A DNA stretch of 27,554 bases. It comes from an uncultured Prochlorococcus sp. Its GTDB lineage: Bacteria > Cyanobacteriota > Cyanobacteriia > PCC-6307 > Cyanobiaceae. Under the pieces are notes generated by a model that was not told the origin of the DNA, did not search any database, and worked only from the letters and a program-made list of their open reading frames with translations. This document shows positions 6,508-12,673 of the stretch, piece by piece. The stretch covers positions 1 through 27,554 of the forward strand of contig CACKJL010000007.1 of NCBI GenBank assembly GCA_902600395.1, given 5' to 3'. A program made the position numbers and the translations under genes. How positions within the stretch are numbered: position 1 is the first letter of the stretch; every line of letters begins with the position of its first letter.

Positions 6508-8121
6508 TTAAAACTGCCATCTAAAACCACCACCGTAGGAGTTCTCATCACCATATGTAGCCAATCCATATTCTGCATTTAAATTAAACATAAAATTCTT
6601 AGTACAGACAAAATCTGCTCCTACTTTTACAGACCCTCTATGTTTTCCAAATGTTTTTGCTTCTACAGAAGTACTAGCATCAGAACTTCCTGTTACCTTT
6701 CCTTTTATATCTCTATTGCTGTTACCTGCATAAGTATCCATTTCATAGTTCAAGGCAAGTGATGGGACTAATAACCATTTTCCTCCCTCCATAATAATTT
6801 CTTTATCTACTCTTATGCCTGATTTAAATAAAAGAGATTCTGACTGATTTGGATCAACTGTTATTAAATCTCCACTACCAGATTCATCAAATCCATCTTG
6901 CGCATGAGCAGCAAATGCAACTCCTACTGTTGGCTGTAAACGAATTGGAGTTTTCATATTTTTTATACTCTTTTTCAAATCCCAAGTACCATTAATTTCT
7001 GCTGTATATCCATCAGTTTCATAAGCAGATGTTGCAGCTGTTGTTAAATAATTTCTTTTACCTTTGTAGTCAAAAACAGATCCCCCAATCATTCCTTTTA
7101 AAGTGAATTTATCACTTACTTTTTTTACTCCGTAAACAGAATAATGATTATTAGAAGAATCTAAATTAGCTGTTGTTCCAGAAAAATTAAAATCATATAA
7201 ATTTGCAGATCCCATTCCATAAGCAATTCCTGCTTTCCATTTATCATTAATAGTTTTCTCTACATTTATAGAACCATTAAAAACAGCAGATCCATAAGAT
7301 CCTCTTGTTGTATCTCCATTTACATAGGAAACCTTATTTTTGGCATTTGTATAAACGCAATAATCCGTATCTCCAATCACCCAGCCGTAGTTATTACATT
7401 CGCCTGCTTTTGCTAATACTAAATCTCTATTATTATCCATTGATTTCAGGCCAACATTTTGCATCGCCGCATAGGGTTGCACCCATTCTGTGTGAAGAGT
7501 TGTGGAACTTTCTTCGTAAAATAATGAAATCATTGCCGTCGTACGACTAGTGTTCATGAACACTATTCCATTAGTACCTAGTGGAACGCCTAAAAGATCT
7601 GAATTACTACCTGCTCTGTAAAGAGTTACTGCTTCACCACTAATTGTGGTCTCGAAATTAGAACCATCTGCTGGATAAGCATAAGCATTTTTACCACGTC
7701 CGTCTGCACCATAATTTCCCAAAATCACTATTTTTTCATCTGCGCTTACATCAATATTTAAACCAGTTACCTTACTTCCTTGATTCCCAGACTGATAAAG
7801 TACATCAAAATTTTGTGAATTGAAATCATGAATTCCTTGAGGGTCTGCTGATTCATTAACATATTTATAAATATCAATATTGAATAATAAGCCTTCTGAT
7901 ATTGCATTCTCGTATGAGACCCCATTTATAGTAAAAGAGGTTGGAGATGTAAACCAATATCCTCTTGGATTAGCAGAATCATAGTTACGAACATACGGAC
8001 TTGGCTTAATCTCAGTTTCTGATTTCGCTGGAAACGATAAAGATGATATTACAGTAATAGGAGTAAAGGCCGAGATTAATGTCTTAGAGAATAAATTTTT
8101 ATATTTAATATTTAATTTCAC
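6508..8121 (-). CDS. Type Va autotransporter with beta-sandwich-like passenger
   Basis: 537 aa from ATG 8121. Residues 1-34 form a long signal peptide. The passenger (about 40-260) opens with RGYWFTSPTSFTINGVSYEN and contains a repeated 'D...V...G..GIDV...I.ILGNYG' pattern. This resembles the N-terminal domain of many secreted PEP-CTERM-type proteins. Residues about 275-537 are a C-terminal autotransporter barrel with alternating strands (INVEKTINDKWKAGIAYGMG, FTLKGMIGGSVFDY), ending in the aromatic YGGGFRWQF needed for outer-membrane insertion. It is the sole gene between scars 1 and 2, on the strand opposite the tRNA. Passenger ligand and cleavage are unknown. Confidence 0.85.
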   Translation of the reverse strand: MKLNIKYKNLFSKTLISAFTPITVISSLSFPAKSETEIKPSPYVRNYDSANPRGYWFTSPTSFTINGVSYENAISEGLLFNIDIYKYVNESADPQGIHDFNSQNFDVLYQSGNQGSKVTGLNIDVSADEKIVILGNYGADGRGKNAYAYPADGSNFETTISGEAVTLYRAGSNSDLLGVPLGTNGIVFMNTSRTTAMISLFYEESSTTLHTEWVQPYAAMQNVGLKSMDNNRDLVLAKAGECNNYGWVIGDTDYCVYTNAKNKVSYVNGDTTRGSYGSAVFNGSINVEKTINDKWKAGIAYGMGSANLYDFNFSGTTANLDSSNNHYSVYGVKKVSDKFTLKGMIGGSVFDYKGKRNYLTTAATSAYETDGYTAEINGTWDLKKSIKNMKTPIRLQPTVGVAFAAHAQDGFDESGSGDLITVDPNQSESLLFKSGIRVDKEIIMEGGKWLLVPSLALNYEMDTYAGNSNRDIKGKVTGSSDASTSVEAKTFGKHRGSVKVGADFVCTKNFMFNLNAEYGLATYGDENSYGGGFRWQF

Positions 8122-8124
8122 CTA

Positions 8125-8188
8125 ATGATCAATAAAATTTTTCTTGATCATAAACAAATAAAATTTTTTTTACTTGAATTATGATCAA
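8125..8188 (-). promoter_or_regulatory. Inverted ATGATCAA sites upstream of the autotransporter
   Basis: ATGATCAA at 8125-8132 and its exact inverse TTGATCAT at 8144-8151, separated by 11 bp, with a third ATGATCAA at 8181-8188. They begin 4 nt upstream of the start codon, so they fall in the leader or promoter and could be an operator. The bound factor is unknown. Confidence 0.4.
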
Positions 8189-8233
8189 AGTAGGTTATTA
8201 AAACTATTTATTTTTCGATCTACTTGGCATGTG

Positions 8234-8268
8234 GCACTAGGTCGCAGGTTCGAATCCTGTCGCCCCGA
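8234..8268 (+). repeat. tRNA-Pro 3' scar 2
   Basis: Begins exactly at GCAC, the 3' side of the anticodon stem, and is identical to the tRNA through discriminator A. The left boundary at the anticodon loop supports a crossover there. Confidence 0.92.
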
Positions 8269-8291
8269 CCATTTAAAAACCAAGTCATACT

Positions 8292-8316
8292 AGCGAATCT
8301 CCCAACTCGCTTTTTT
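8292..8316 (+). terminator. Terminator of scar 2
   Basis: Stem AGCGAAT/ACTCGCT (one A-C mismatch) around CTCCCA, followed by TTTTTT. The stem sequence differs from the other copies but the hairpin is retained. Confidence 0.7.
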
Positions 8317-8340
8317 ATTTCTCATTTGTCTTAAAATATC

Positions 8341-8362
8341 TGCGGGCGAGGAATGGGCGAGT
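8341..8362 (+). repeat. 11-bp phased repeat pair after scar 2
   Basis: GGGCGAG at 8344-8350 and again at 8355-8361, period 11, followed by TATTTGTATA. It lies at the same distance after the scar (73 nt or slightly more) as the repeats after the tRNA at 5153 and the scar at 10487, though the sequence has diverged. Confidence 0.6.
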
Positions 8363-8410
8363 ATTTGTATATCTTTGGATAACTTTGGAGGGTGTGTCGC
8401 CTGCAATACC

Positions 8411-8450
8411 AATTAAAAAAGTCAGCTTGTATCCCCTACCAGCTGACTTT
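8411..8450 (-). terminator. Intrinsic terminator for the decayed minus-strand hli operon
   Basis: Perfect 10-bp stem AAAGTCAGCT/AGCTGACTTT (8418-8427 with 8441-8450) with a 13-nt loop. On the minus strand it is followed by TTTTTTAATT, so it ends transcription of the remnants at 8474-8713. Confidence 0.8.
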
Positions 8451-8473
8451 CATGACAATGCAAGTTTTAAAAA

Positions 8474-8548
8474 CTATACGAATGTAGTTGTTGTGATGCT
8501 TAAAAGAACTGCAACAAAGAATATATAAGGAACGACCTTGAGGGGTAC
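8474..8548 (-). pseudogene. Small membrane peptide frame without a start codon
   Basis: A 24-codon frame (VPLKVVPYIFFVAVLLSITT then TTFV, stop) lies between the disrupted hli gene and the terminator. It is plausibly a single transmembrane helix, but its first codon is GTA and no ATG, GTG or TTG lies in frame after the upstream stop. An out-of-frame ATG sits 2 nt upstream of that GTA. It is probably a decayed second gene of the hli operon. Chance is possible given the length. Confidence 0.45.
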
Positions 8549-8578
8549 ATATCCTTATCTTTTAGATATAAAATCCAT

Positions 8579-8713
8579 TTATACAAACCCTGGAATAATT
8601 TGCCCTGTTGTTAGATATGGAACAATAAGTGCAATAAAGCCGATCATTGCAAATCTACCGTTAAGCTTCTCAGCTACGATTTTTTCCTTCTAAACTGTTT
8701 TTGTTTCGTTCAT
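8579..8713 (-). pseudogene. hli: High-light-inducible protein gene (hli) with amber stop at codon 8
   Basis: The frame from ATG 8713 reads MNETKTV, then TAG, then KEKIVAEKLNGRFAMIGFIA and LIVPYLTTGQIIPGFV to a TAA. The whole 44-codon frame is otherwise intact, including the chlorophyll-binding ExxNGRxAMIG motif and the TTGQIIPG end. In related proteins codon 8 is usually Glu, so one GAG-to-TAG change explains the stop. Hli proteins are single-helix thylakoid proteins that bind chlorophyll and protect photosystems under stress. It is probably inactive unless the stop is suppressed or a sequencing error. Confidence 0.88.
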
Positions 8714-8839
8714 TTGTTTGGCTGGTTGTTTAGCTAAGACGCTTCCTAATGCAATCTTGAAACAAATCTAATAATTGAAAATTGTAAGTGTGCGTATAAT
8801 TACTTACTCTCATACCCACTATAAGCTGAACTTGTTAAA

Positions 8840-8989
8840 CTATTTTCCCGCCTTTGCATATTCGAAATTAAAAAAATATTTTTCACCATCATCATTGCTG
8901 TCATCATCGTCATCACTGAAAGAGGCAATCAAGACATAAACGCCTCCCAACCCAAGGATCATCGATAAGTAGAGAATAGGATCGGTCAT
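8840..8989 (-). CDS. Small acidic single-helix membrane protein (MTDxILYLSM family), 49 aa
   Basis: Reads MTDPILYLSMILGLGGVYVL then IASFSDDDDDSNDDGEKYFF and a short tail. One transmembrane helix (about 5-24) is followed by a strongly acidic run and then a GEKY motif. A clear paralog at 21199-21324 has the same start (MTDHILYLSMLLGLKGVYVL) and acidic GEKY tail, so this is a genuine gene family. It lies beside the hli genes, divergent from the 9207 operon. Function unknown; the location suggests a thylakoid or stress-related membrane peptide. Confidence 0.75.
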   Translation of the reverse strand: MTDPILYLSMILGLGGVYVLIASFSDDDDDSNDDGEKYFFNFEYAKAGK

Positions 8990-9152
8990 TATTTAATTTT
9001 GATCAATCAAAAACAATTCCGGGGAAGCTTTTTCATATCTCCATGATCTTTTAATGATTAGCTTCAATTTTAAAAATAAATTACTAACTGTTACTGATCT
9101 GTATCAGTTTTGCTTTAAAAGTACCGAATTACACATATTGTTAACCTTTTTC

Positions 9153-9181
9153 TTTACATTAGTTAATAAGAATGTTACGTT
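9153..9181 (+). promoter_or_regulatory. Possible RpaB (HLR1-like) half-sites before the hli operon
   Basis: TTTACATT at 9153-9160 and GTTACGTT at 9174-9181 match the HLR1 half-site KTTACAWW (8/8 and 7/8). Each is followed after 1 nt by a weaker half (GTTAATAA, GTTAACAA). Canonical HLR1 spacing is 2 nt, so this is tentative. It lies 26-54 nt upstream of the hli start. Confidence 0.35.
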
Positions 9182-9206
9182 TGTTAACAATTAAATTCTT
9201 AAACTA

Positions 9207-9416
9207 ATGACTAATTCTTCATACATAACTACGGAATCAGGCGGAAGGCAAAATATTTTTCCAACTGAGCCTCGTCCTTATGTTGATCAATCTGTTTCTT
9301 ATGATGGATATCCTCAAAATGCAGAAAAAGTTAATGGTCGTTGGGCAATGATTGGTTTAGTTGCACTTTTGGGAGCTTATATAACTACAGGTCAAATAAT
9401 TCCAGGTATTTTTTAA
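9207..9416 (+). CDS. hli: High-light-inducible protein
   Basis: 69 aa. The N-terminal 35 residues are polar. The chlorophyll-binding helix runs from about residue 40 (AEKVNGRWAMIGLVALLGAY), with E40, N43 and R45 as ligand and salt-bridge residues, and ends in the typical TTGQIIPG. Hli proteins sit in the thylakoid membrane and quench excess energy or hold chlorophyll during photosystem repair. It is the first gene of a tight plus-strand operon; its TAA shares one base with the next ATG. Probable high-light control sites lie just upstream. Confidence 0.95.
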   Translation: MTNSSYITTESGGRQNIFPTEPRPYVDQSVSYDGYPQNAEKVNGRWAMIGLVALLGAYITTGQIIPGIF

Positions 9417-9676
9417 TGTCTCCTCTTTCAGGCTTTTTAGCTGTAATCGTATCCTTAACAGCTATCCTCGTTGCTTATCTAACAAAGCAATTTCAAAACG
9501 AAAATTTAAACTATCTAACTTCAAATCCAATGACAAATTCAAACCCTAAAGTAAAAACAATCGAAAAAGAAAAAGTTGTAGCAGAAACTCTTAATGGCAG
9601 ATTCGCAATGCTTGGATTAATTGCTGCTGTTGGAGCTTACTTAACAACAGGCCAAATAATTCCTGGTTTCGTTTAA
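9416..9676 (+). CDS. hli: Two-helix fusion: small membrane segment plus Hli
   Basis: 86 aa from ATG 9416. Residues 5-23 (SGFLAVIVSLTAILVAYLT) are a transmembrane helix. Residues 49-86 are a complete Hli domain (EKEKVVAETLNGRFAMLGLI to GQIIPGFV). An internal ATG at 9530 (residue 39, MTNSNPKVK) is the usual length and start of a stand-alone Hli. So either the gene encodes a fused two-helix protein, or a small membrane ORF reads through into hli and both products are made. Translation is coupled to the preceding hli by a 1-nt overlap. Confidence 0.88.
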   Translation: MSPLSGFLAVIVSLTAILVAYLTKQFQNENLNYLTSNPMTNSNPKVKTIEKEKVVAETLNGRFAMLGLIAAVGAYLTTGQIIPGFV

Positions 9677-9904
9677 ATGCTTTTACTCTCTGTACCATTC
9701 TACGATTTTCCGTCTTCGCCCATACTCATAATTGGTGCGATAGGTATTGTTGTAGCACTAGCTGTATTTTTTCTAGCTTACAAAAAGTACTTCAATTCTC
9801 CATTTAACAAAGAACTTCAGTTAAAGAAAAAAGCTCTATTGAAGGAGAAAATAGAACTAAACAAAAAACTTGAAAAAATAGAGCAAGATTTAAAAAATTT
9901 ATAG
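9677..9904 (+). CDS. Single-helix membrane protein with coiled-coil tail, 75 aa
   Basis: Starts immediately after the stop of the Hli fusion. Residues about 15-34 (PILIIGAIGIVVALAVFFLA) form one transmembrane helix. Residues 42-75 are a charged coiled coil (KELQLKKKALLKEKIELNKK...). It belongs to the hli operon. No family is recognised; a thylakoid anchor or scaffold is only a guess. Confidence 0.75.
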   Translation: MLLLSVPFYDFPSSPILIIGAIGIVVALAVFFLAYKKYFNSPFNKELQLKKKALLKEKIELNKKLEKIEQDLKNL

Positions 9905-9913
9905 TAAAAACCC

Positions 9914-10003
9914 ATGAACATATACATTTTCTTAATCTCTTTCTTTAGTTATCTCTTAGTCCCATTAGTAATGATCGCTAAGGGGAAAAAAGCAACTAAC
10001 TAA
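9914..10003 (+). CDS. Membrane micropeptide, 29 aa
   Basis: Reads MNIYIFLISFFSYLLVPLVM then IAKGKKATN: one hydrophobic helix with a basic end, like the small photosystem or cytochrome b6f subunits. It starts 9 nt after the preceding gene, so it is the probable last gene of the hli operon. Too short for firm assignment. Confidence 0.5.
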   Translation: MNIYIFLISFFSYLLVPLVMIAKGKKATN

Positions 10004-10099
10004 GAAAGGTTTAGACTCCCAAAAATAAGAATTTAAACTCTATTCAATACTTACAAAGTCGTTATATAGTTTTCATATAATTTTAAGGAGGAAAATCTT

Positions 10100-10173
10100 A
10101 TGACCAACCTCGCTATAGAGTAACTTCTCTTGACTGTAGTTTTAGTAAATTTTGGAGAGATCCTTACAGCTAA
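10100..10173 (+). pseudogene. Possible frameshifted micro-gene with a strong Shine-Dalgarno
   Basis: AAGGAGG at 10085-10091 sits 8 nt before ATG 10100. Such a strong site is rare in this window. The ATG frame stops after MTNLAIE. The +2 frame continues as QPRYRVTSLDCSFSKFWRDP and stops at 10173. Restoring one A after ATGA would join them (MNQPRYRV...). It is either a frameshifted small gene or a leader peptide. Confidence 0.35.
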
Positions 10174-10277
10174 TATCTATTCAAAATCAGTAAAAGAATT
10201 TAATCGCAATAGATTATTTTGTAGTAAATCCTTCAATAATCCTTATTGCATTATTCAATAAATAACTGGTTCATAAA

Positions 10278-10311
10278 GCACTAGGTTGTAAGTGGGCGAC
10301 AAACGAGCGAG
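10278..10311 (+). repeat. Degraded tRNA-Pro trace with phased repeats
   Basis: AGCACTAGGTTGTAAG resembles the tRNA 3' segment (GCACTAGGTCGCAGG). Directly after it come GGGCGAC (10294) and GAGCGAG (10305) at 11-bp spacing, then GATTTGTATA as in the module after scar 2 (GTATTTGTATA). The terminator block normally between scar and repeats is missing, so this is a deleted older module. Apart from this and the 10100 micro-gene I see nothing else in 10004-10437. Confidence 0.5.
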
Positions 10312-10437
10312 GATTTGTATATTTATAGATATTTTGTATACCTTTGACCTGTTTTTGAGACTCACCAATCCTCTGATATCCCAACTAACTTGCCATAGCA
10401 TGACTTGTTTATTTAGGTAAGTGTTTCAAATTGGAGG

Positions 10438-10487
10438 GCGGGTGCTTTAGGAGCACTAGGTGGCAGGTTAGAATCCTGCCGCCCCGA
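10438..10487 (+). repeat. tRNA-Pro 3' scar 3 (diverged)
   Basis: Fifty bases from the anticodon stem to discriminator A. It differs from the intact tRNA at several places: TTTAGGA in the loop, GGTGGCAGG, TTAGAAT, and CCTGC in place of CCTGT. The last change converts a G-T to a G-C pair in the T stem, while the T-loop C56 is lost. It is probably older, or donated by another strain. Confidence 0.9.
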
Positions 10488-10506
10488 CTCTAATAATCCA
10501 ATTCAT

Positions 10507-10533
10507 AGAAAGGTTTCCCAGCCTTTCTTTTTT
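10507..10533 (+). terminator. Terminator of scar 3
   Basis: Stem AGAAAGG/CCTTTCT around TTTCCCAG with a T-run. Several stem positions differ from the tRNA-Pro copy, all with compensation. Confidence 0.8.
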
Positions 10534-10559
10534 ATTGCTTAAATTCTGTCCTTAATCTA

Positions 10560-10581
10560 TGCGAACAAATTGCGGACAAAA
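10560..10581 (+). repeat. 11-bp phased repeat pair after scar 3
   Basis: TGCGAACAAAT at 10560-10570 and TGCGGACAAAA at 10571-10581. They lie 73 nt after the scar end, matching 5227 relative to 5153. A lone TGCGGACAAAT also occurs at 13000-13010. Confidence 0.72.
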
Positions 10582-10586
10582 GATGC

Positions 10587-11000
10587 TTAATTGAAAGGGA
10601 AAGTATTCTTAGTGGGAGATATAAAAAGCACTTCAAAAACAAGTCCAGTTAAAGCAATAGGCAATACCCAAATAGCGATAAACCTATGATCAAAAAATCT
10701 TAAATGGTCTTCTCCTTTAAAAACACCTTTTAAAGAGGTATACAAAGTTTCTGGTCTTTTATAAGAAGGGCCATTAGTAATTGGAGAATATGGTTTTATA
10801 AAAGCAGAGGAAGCTACGAATTTTGCAATTTTTCCAATTAAATAAATAGGTAATACCCAAAGGGCTAAATATCTTCCACCTAACCACTGTCTCGCATTAG
10901 GTAGAGCATAGTCTTTAATAGATTTATTCTCTGGCATGCCAGATTCCAAATTGTTGTAGATATTTTCTAATGAGGATACTTTTTGTGATTTATTGATCAT
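10587..11000 (-). CDS. Two-helix membrane protein with internal repeat, 137 aa
   Basis: ATG 11000. Two hydrophobic helices share a motif, RYLALWVLPIYLIG (about 43-56) and RFIAIWVLPIALTG (about 106-119), which suggests an internal duplication. The segment between them is polar. There is no signal peptide and no recognised family. It lies just after scar 3 and its repeats, facing the tRNA direction, and next to other small membrane genes, so it is probably island cargo acting in the inner or thylakoid membrane. Confidence 0.75.
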   Translation of the reverse strand: MINKSQKVSSLENIYNNLESGMPENKSIKDYALPNARQWLGGRYLALWVLPIYLIGKIAKFVASSAFIKPYSPITNGPSYKRPETLYTSLKGVFKGEDHLRFFDHRFIAIWVLPIALTGLVFEVLFISPTKNTFPFN

Positions 11001-11033
11001 TTGTTTTTAAGAAAAAAATTAACCTTAAAATAA

Positions 11034-11156
11034 AAATATTCCTAACTACTAAAATAACTAAAACGTAGTTAAGAATATTTTCGTTGGCTAGGTTCATAAA
11101 GACGGAATCTTTACCGTTGCAGATTCGCCAAATATCTACATATTCTTTATAAATAA
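11034..11156. ncRNA. Candidate structured RNA, copy 1 of a tandem pair
   Basis: Shares its start (AATATTCCTAACTACTAAAA) and end (AGATTCGCCAAATATCTACA) with 11231-11400, while the middle differs. A stem AACTAC/GTAGTT (11044-11049 with 11065-11070) and a small ACGG/CCGT hairpin are visible. There is no ORF. Strand is unresolved. Confidence 0.35.
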
Positions 11157-11230
11157 AAAACTCTTTTTTAAAAAGTAAATAATATACATAAACATGAATT
11201 AAATTTAATGACTGGATTTAGATAGAAATT

Positions 11231-11400
11231 TAACTTTAATATTCCTGACTATTAAAAATTATTTAAACCTCATTTTCTAAGATTGCGAAAAAGAAAATGA
11301 GGTCAAAGGGAGGTTCTCATTACAAACCGCTTTATCAAAGCTAGCGGTCAGTAGATTGCCCTAATATCTACTTATATATTTATATAATGAATTTTAAGAT
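11231..11400. ncRNA. Candidate structured RNA, copy 2 of a tandem pair
   Basis: Has a perfect 11-bp stem CCTCATTTTCT/AGAAAATGAGG (11268-11278 with 11292-11302) and a second stem ACCGCT/AGCGGT (11326-11331 with 11343-11348). Ends resemble copy 1 (AATATTCCTGACTATTAAAA; AGATTGCCCTAATATCTACT). It lies in a stretch of about 450 bp without a gene. Confidence 0.4.
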
Positions 11401-11454
11401 ACAGGAAGATTAATTTTATACAAATAAATGTTTAATATTTTATGGGATTATTGC

Positions 11455-11553
11455 TTAGGAAAAACTAATAAATGTACTTACTATAGTTATTGAAAGATAA
11501 AAAAATGAATAAAGAGAAACTGCAAAAAACAAAAACTGTTCTATTGGAATCAT
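11455..11553 (-). CDS. Membrane micropeptide, 32 aa
   Basis: Reads MIPIEQFLFFAVSLYSFFYL then SITIVSTFISFS: almost all one helix, with the size and shape of small photosynthetic-complex subunits. It lies 35 nt after the 11589-11774 gene on the same strand, so it is likely the third gene of that operon. The family is not recognised. Confidence 0.5.
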   Translation of the reverse strand: MIPIEQFLFFAVSLYSFFYLSITIVSTFISFS

Positions 11554-11588
11554 AACAAGGTATTAATTTAAGGGTAAAAAAAATTTGA

Positions 11589-11774
11589 TTAATTTTTTGT
11601 TAAAAAAATATTCTCCAAAATATAACTTTGTTCTATTAATTCATTTTTAAGAGAAATATTTTTTGGCAAATGATTATTCGGTGAATTAAAAGCACCCCAT
11701 TTATTTAGCCAAAACAAGGTGTAAAAAAATGCGATTAAAAATGGTGCTCCAACAATTAAAAATCTAAAGTCCAT
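11589..11774 (-). CDS. Short paralog of the b559-beta-like protein, N-terminal half only
   Basis: Using ATG 11774 (a TTG one codon upstream is less likely), 61 aa: MDFRFLIVGAPFLIAFFYTL, FWLNKWGAF and so on. The first 30 residues match the start of the neighbouring 11787-12083 protein (MDFRILLVITPIIFSWIFTV, FWLGRWDVF). The second, PsbF-like helix is absent; the C-terminus is a polar tail. It starts 12 nt after its paralog, so this is a tandem duplication with loss of the second domain, or a truncated copy. Confidence 0.7.
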   Translation of the reverse strand: MDFRFLIVGAPFLIAFFYTLFWLNKWGAFNSPNNHLPKNISLKNELIEQSYILENIFLTKN

Positions 11775-11786
11775 CAAAATTTCCTA

Positions 11787-12083
11787 TTAATAAGATTTAA
11801 ACTGCATTGCCAATATTGCTCCAAGGAAGAAAACGGTTGGTATCCCTAGGGCATTAACTGCAGCGGTCCTTACAGTAAATACTGGATAACCTTCTGCTGG
11901 TCTGCCAGTATCAGGAATTAATGCTGAATCTTCCCATACTTGATAATTTTTAAAAGGAGCTACTCCCCTTTTTGGTAATCCTAGTGGTGTCAATCTAAAT
12001 ACATCCCACCTACCTAACCAAAAGACTGTAAATATCCATGAGAATATTATTGGTGTAATAACAAGTAAAATCCTGAAATCCAT
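11787..12083 (-). CDS. Cytochrome b559 beta (PsbF)-like two-helix protein lacking the heme histidine
   Basis: 98 aa from ATG 12083. Helix 1 spans residues 4-25 (RILLVITPIIFSWIFTVFWL), then comes a linker with GLPKRGVAPF. Helix 2 (residues 66-95, starting YPVFTVRTAAVNALGIPTVF) closely resembles PsbF, whose pattern is [20 protein letters not shown] then FLGAIAAMQF. At the PsbF heme-ligand histidine this protein has N77, so it should not bind heme in the same way. Probable thylakoid membrane protein. It may be an assembly or photoprotective PSII partner; that is inference. It is the first gene of a minus-strand run of three small membrane genes. Confidence 0.8.
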   Translation of the reverse strand: MDFRILLVITPIIFSWIFTVFWLGRWDVFRLTPLGLPKRGVAPFKNYQVWEDSALIPDTGRPAEGYPVFTVRTAAVNALGIPTVFFLGAILAMQFKSY

Positions 12084-12304
12084 TTCCAAAAAGTAATAAT
12101 AAATTTGATTATTATTTTGTCTTTTTAAGTTAAATAAATGATTTGATCATTAACTTATATTTAAAGAAAAAGCTCTAATAACATTGCTTCTAATCATTAG
12201 TAACATCATGAAATGATTAATTGATTTAATTAAAGTATATTTTTTTGGATTGCGATATTTAGATATTTTTTTTGATGTAGATTTTAGTTAATTAAAAAAC
12301 AAAT

Positions 12305-12673
12305 ATGGAAACCTTTAGATTCTTACTTTTTGGTTTTGCAGGAGTTAGTGTAGTTTTTTGGGTGGCAATAATAGCTTTATGGCATGCATACATGTTTCCA
12401 AGATTCTTCAATGAAGATAAAGGTTTAAATTCTGTTATCAATCAAGAAATAAAAGTTTCTACAGATCCAATTTTAGGAGGTTTGGTTAACAGCAATAATT
12501 TCAGAAATAGAGATAAATATTCAATGAAAAGTTTTGTTATTGCAGACTTTTCATCTGAGAGCAATAATTTCAAACTAAATAAACTTTACACAACAGTAAT
12601 GATAGGAGTTACTTTTGCAAGTTTTATTTTTCTAACTTATGGATTAAGCAGTTCAATAACAACGGTAAGTTAA
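12305..12673 (+). CDS. Two-helix membrane protein, 122 aa
   Basis: ATG 12305. Helix 1 is at residues 4-30 (FRFLLFGFAGVSVVFWVAII). A polar loop of about 60 residues follows (MFPRFFNEDKG... SMKSFVIADF), then helix 2 near the end (TVMIGVTFASFIFLTYGL). The layout of helix, soluble linker and helix is like the divergently transcribed b559-like protein, and the opening ETFRFLLFGF is faintly similar to MDFRILLVI. There is no family match I can name. Divergent promoters share the 12090-12304 gap. Confidence 0.7.
   Translation: METFRFLLFGFAGVSVVFWVAIIALWHAYMFPRFFNEDKGLNSVINQEIKVSTDPILGGLVNSNNFRNRDKYSMKSFVIADFSSESNNFKLNKLYTTVMIGVTFASFIFLTYGLSSSITTVS

Noticed and set aside
7305..7550. Plus-strand 81-aa ORF
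   Set aside because: Antisense to the autotransporter gene.
9341..9415. Upstream extension of the Hli fusion frame to 9341
   Set aside because: It overlaps the preceding hli gene in another frame; ATG 9416 with a 1-nt overlap is the natural start.
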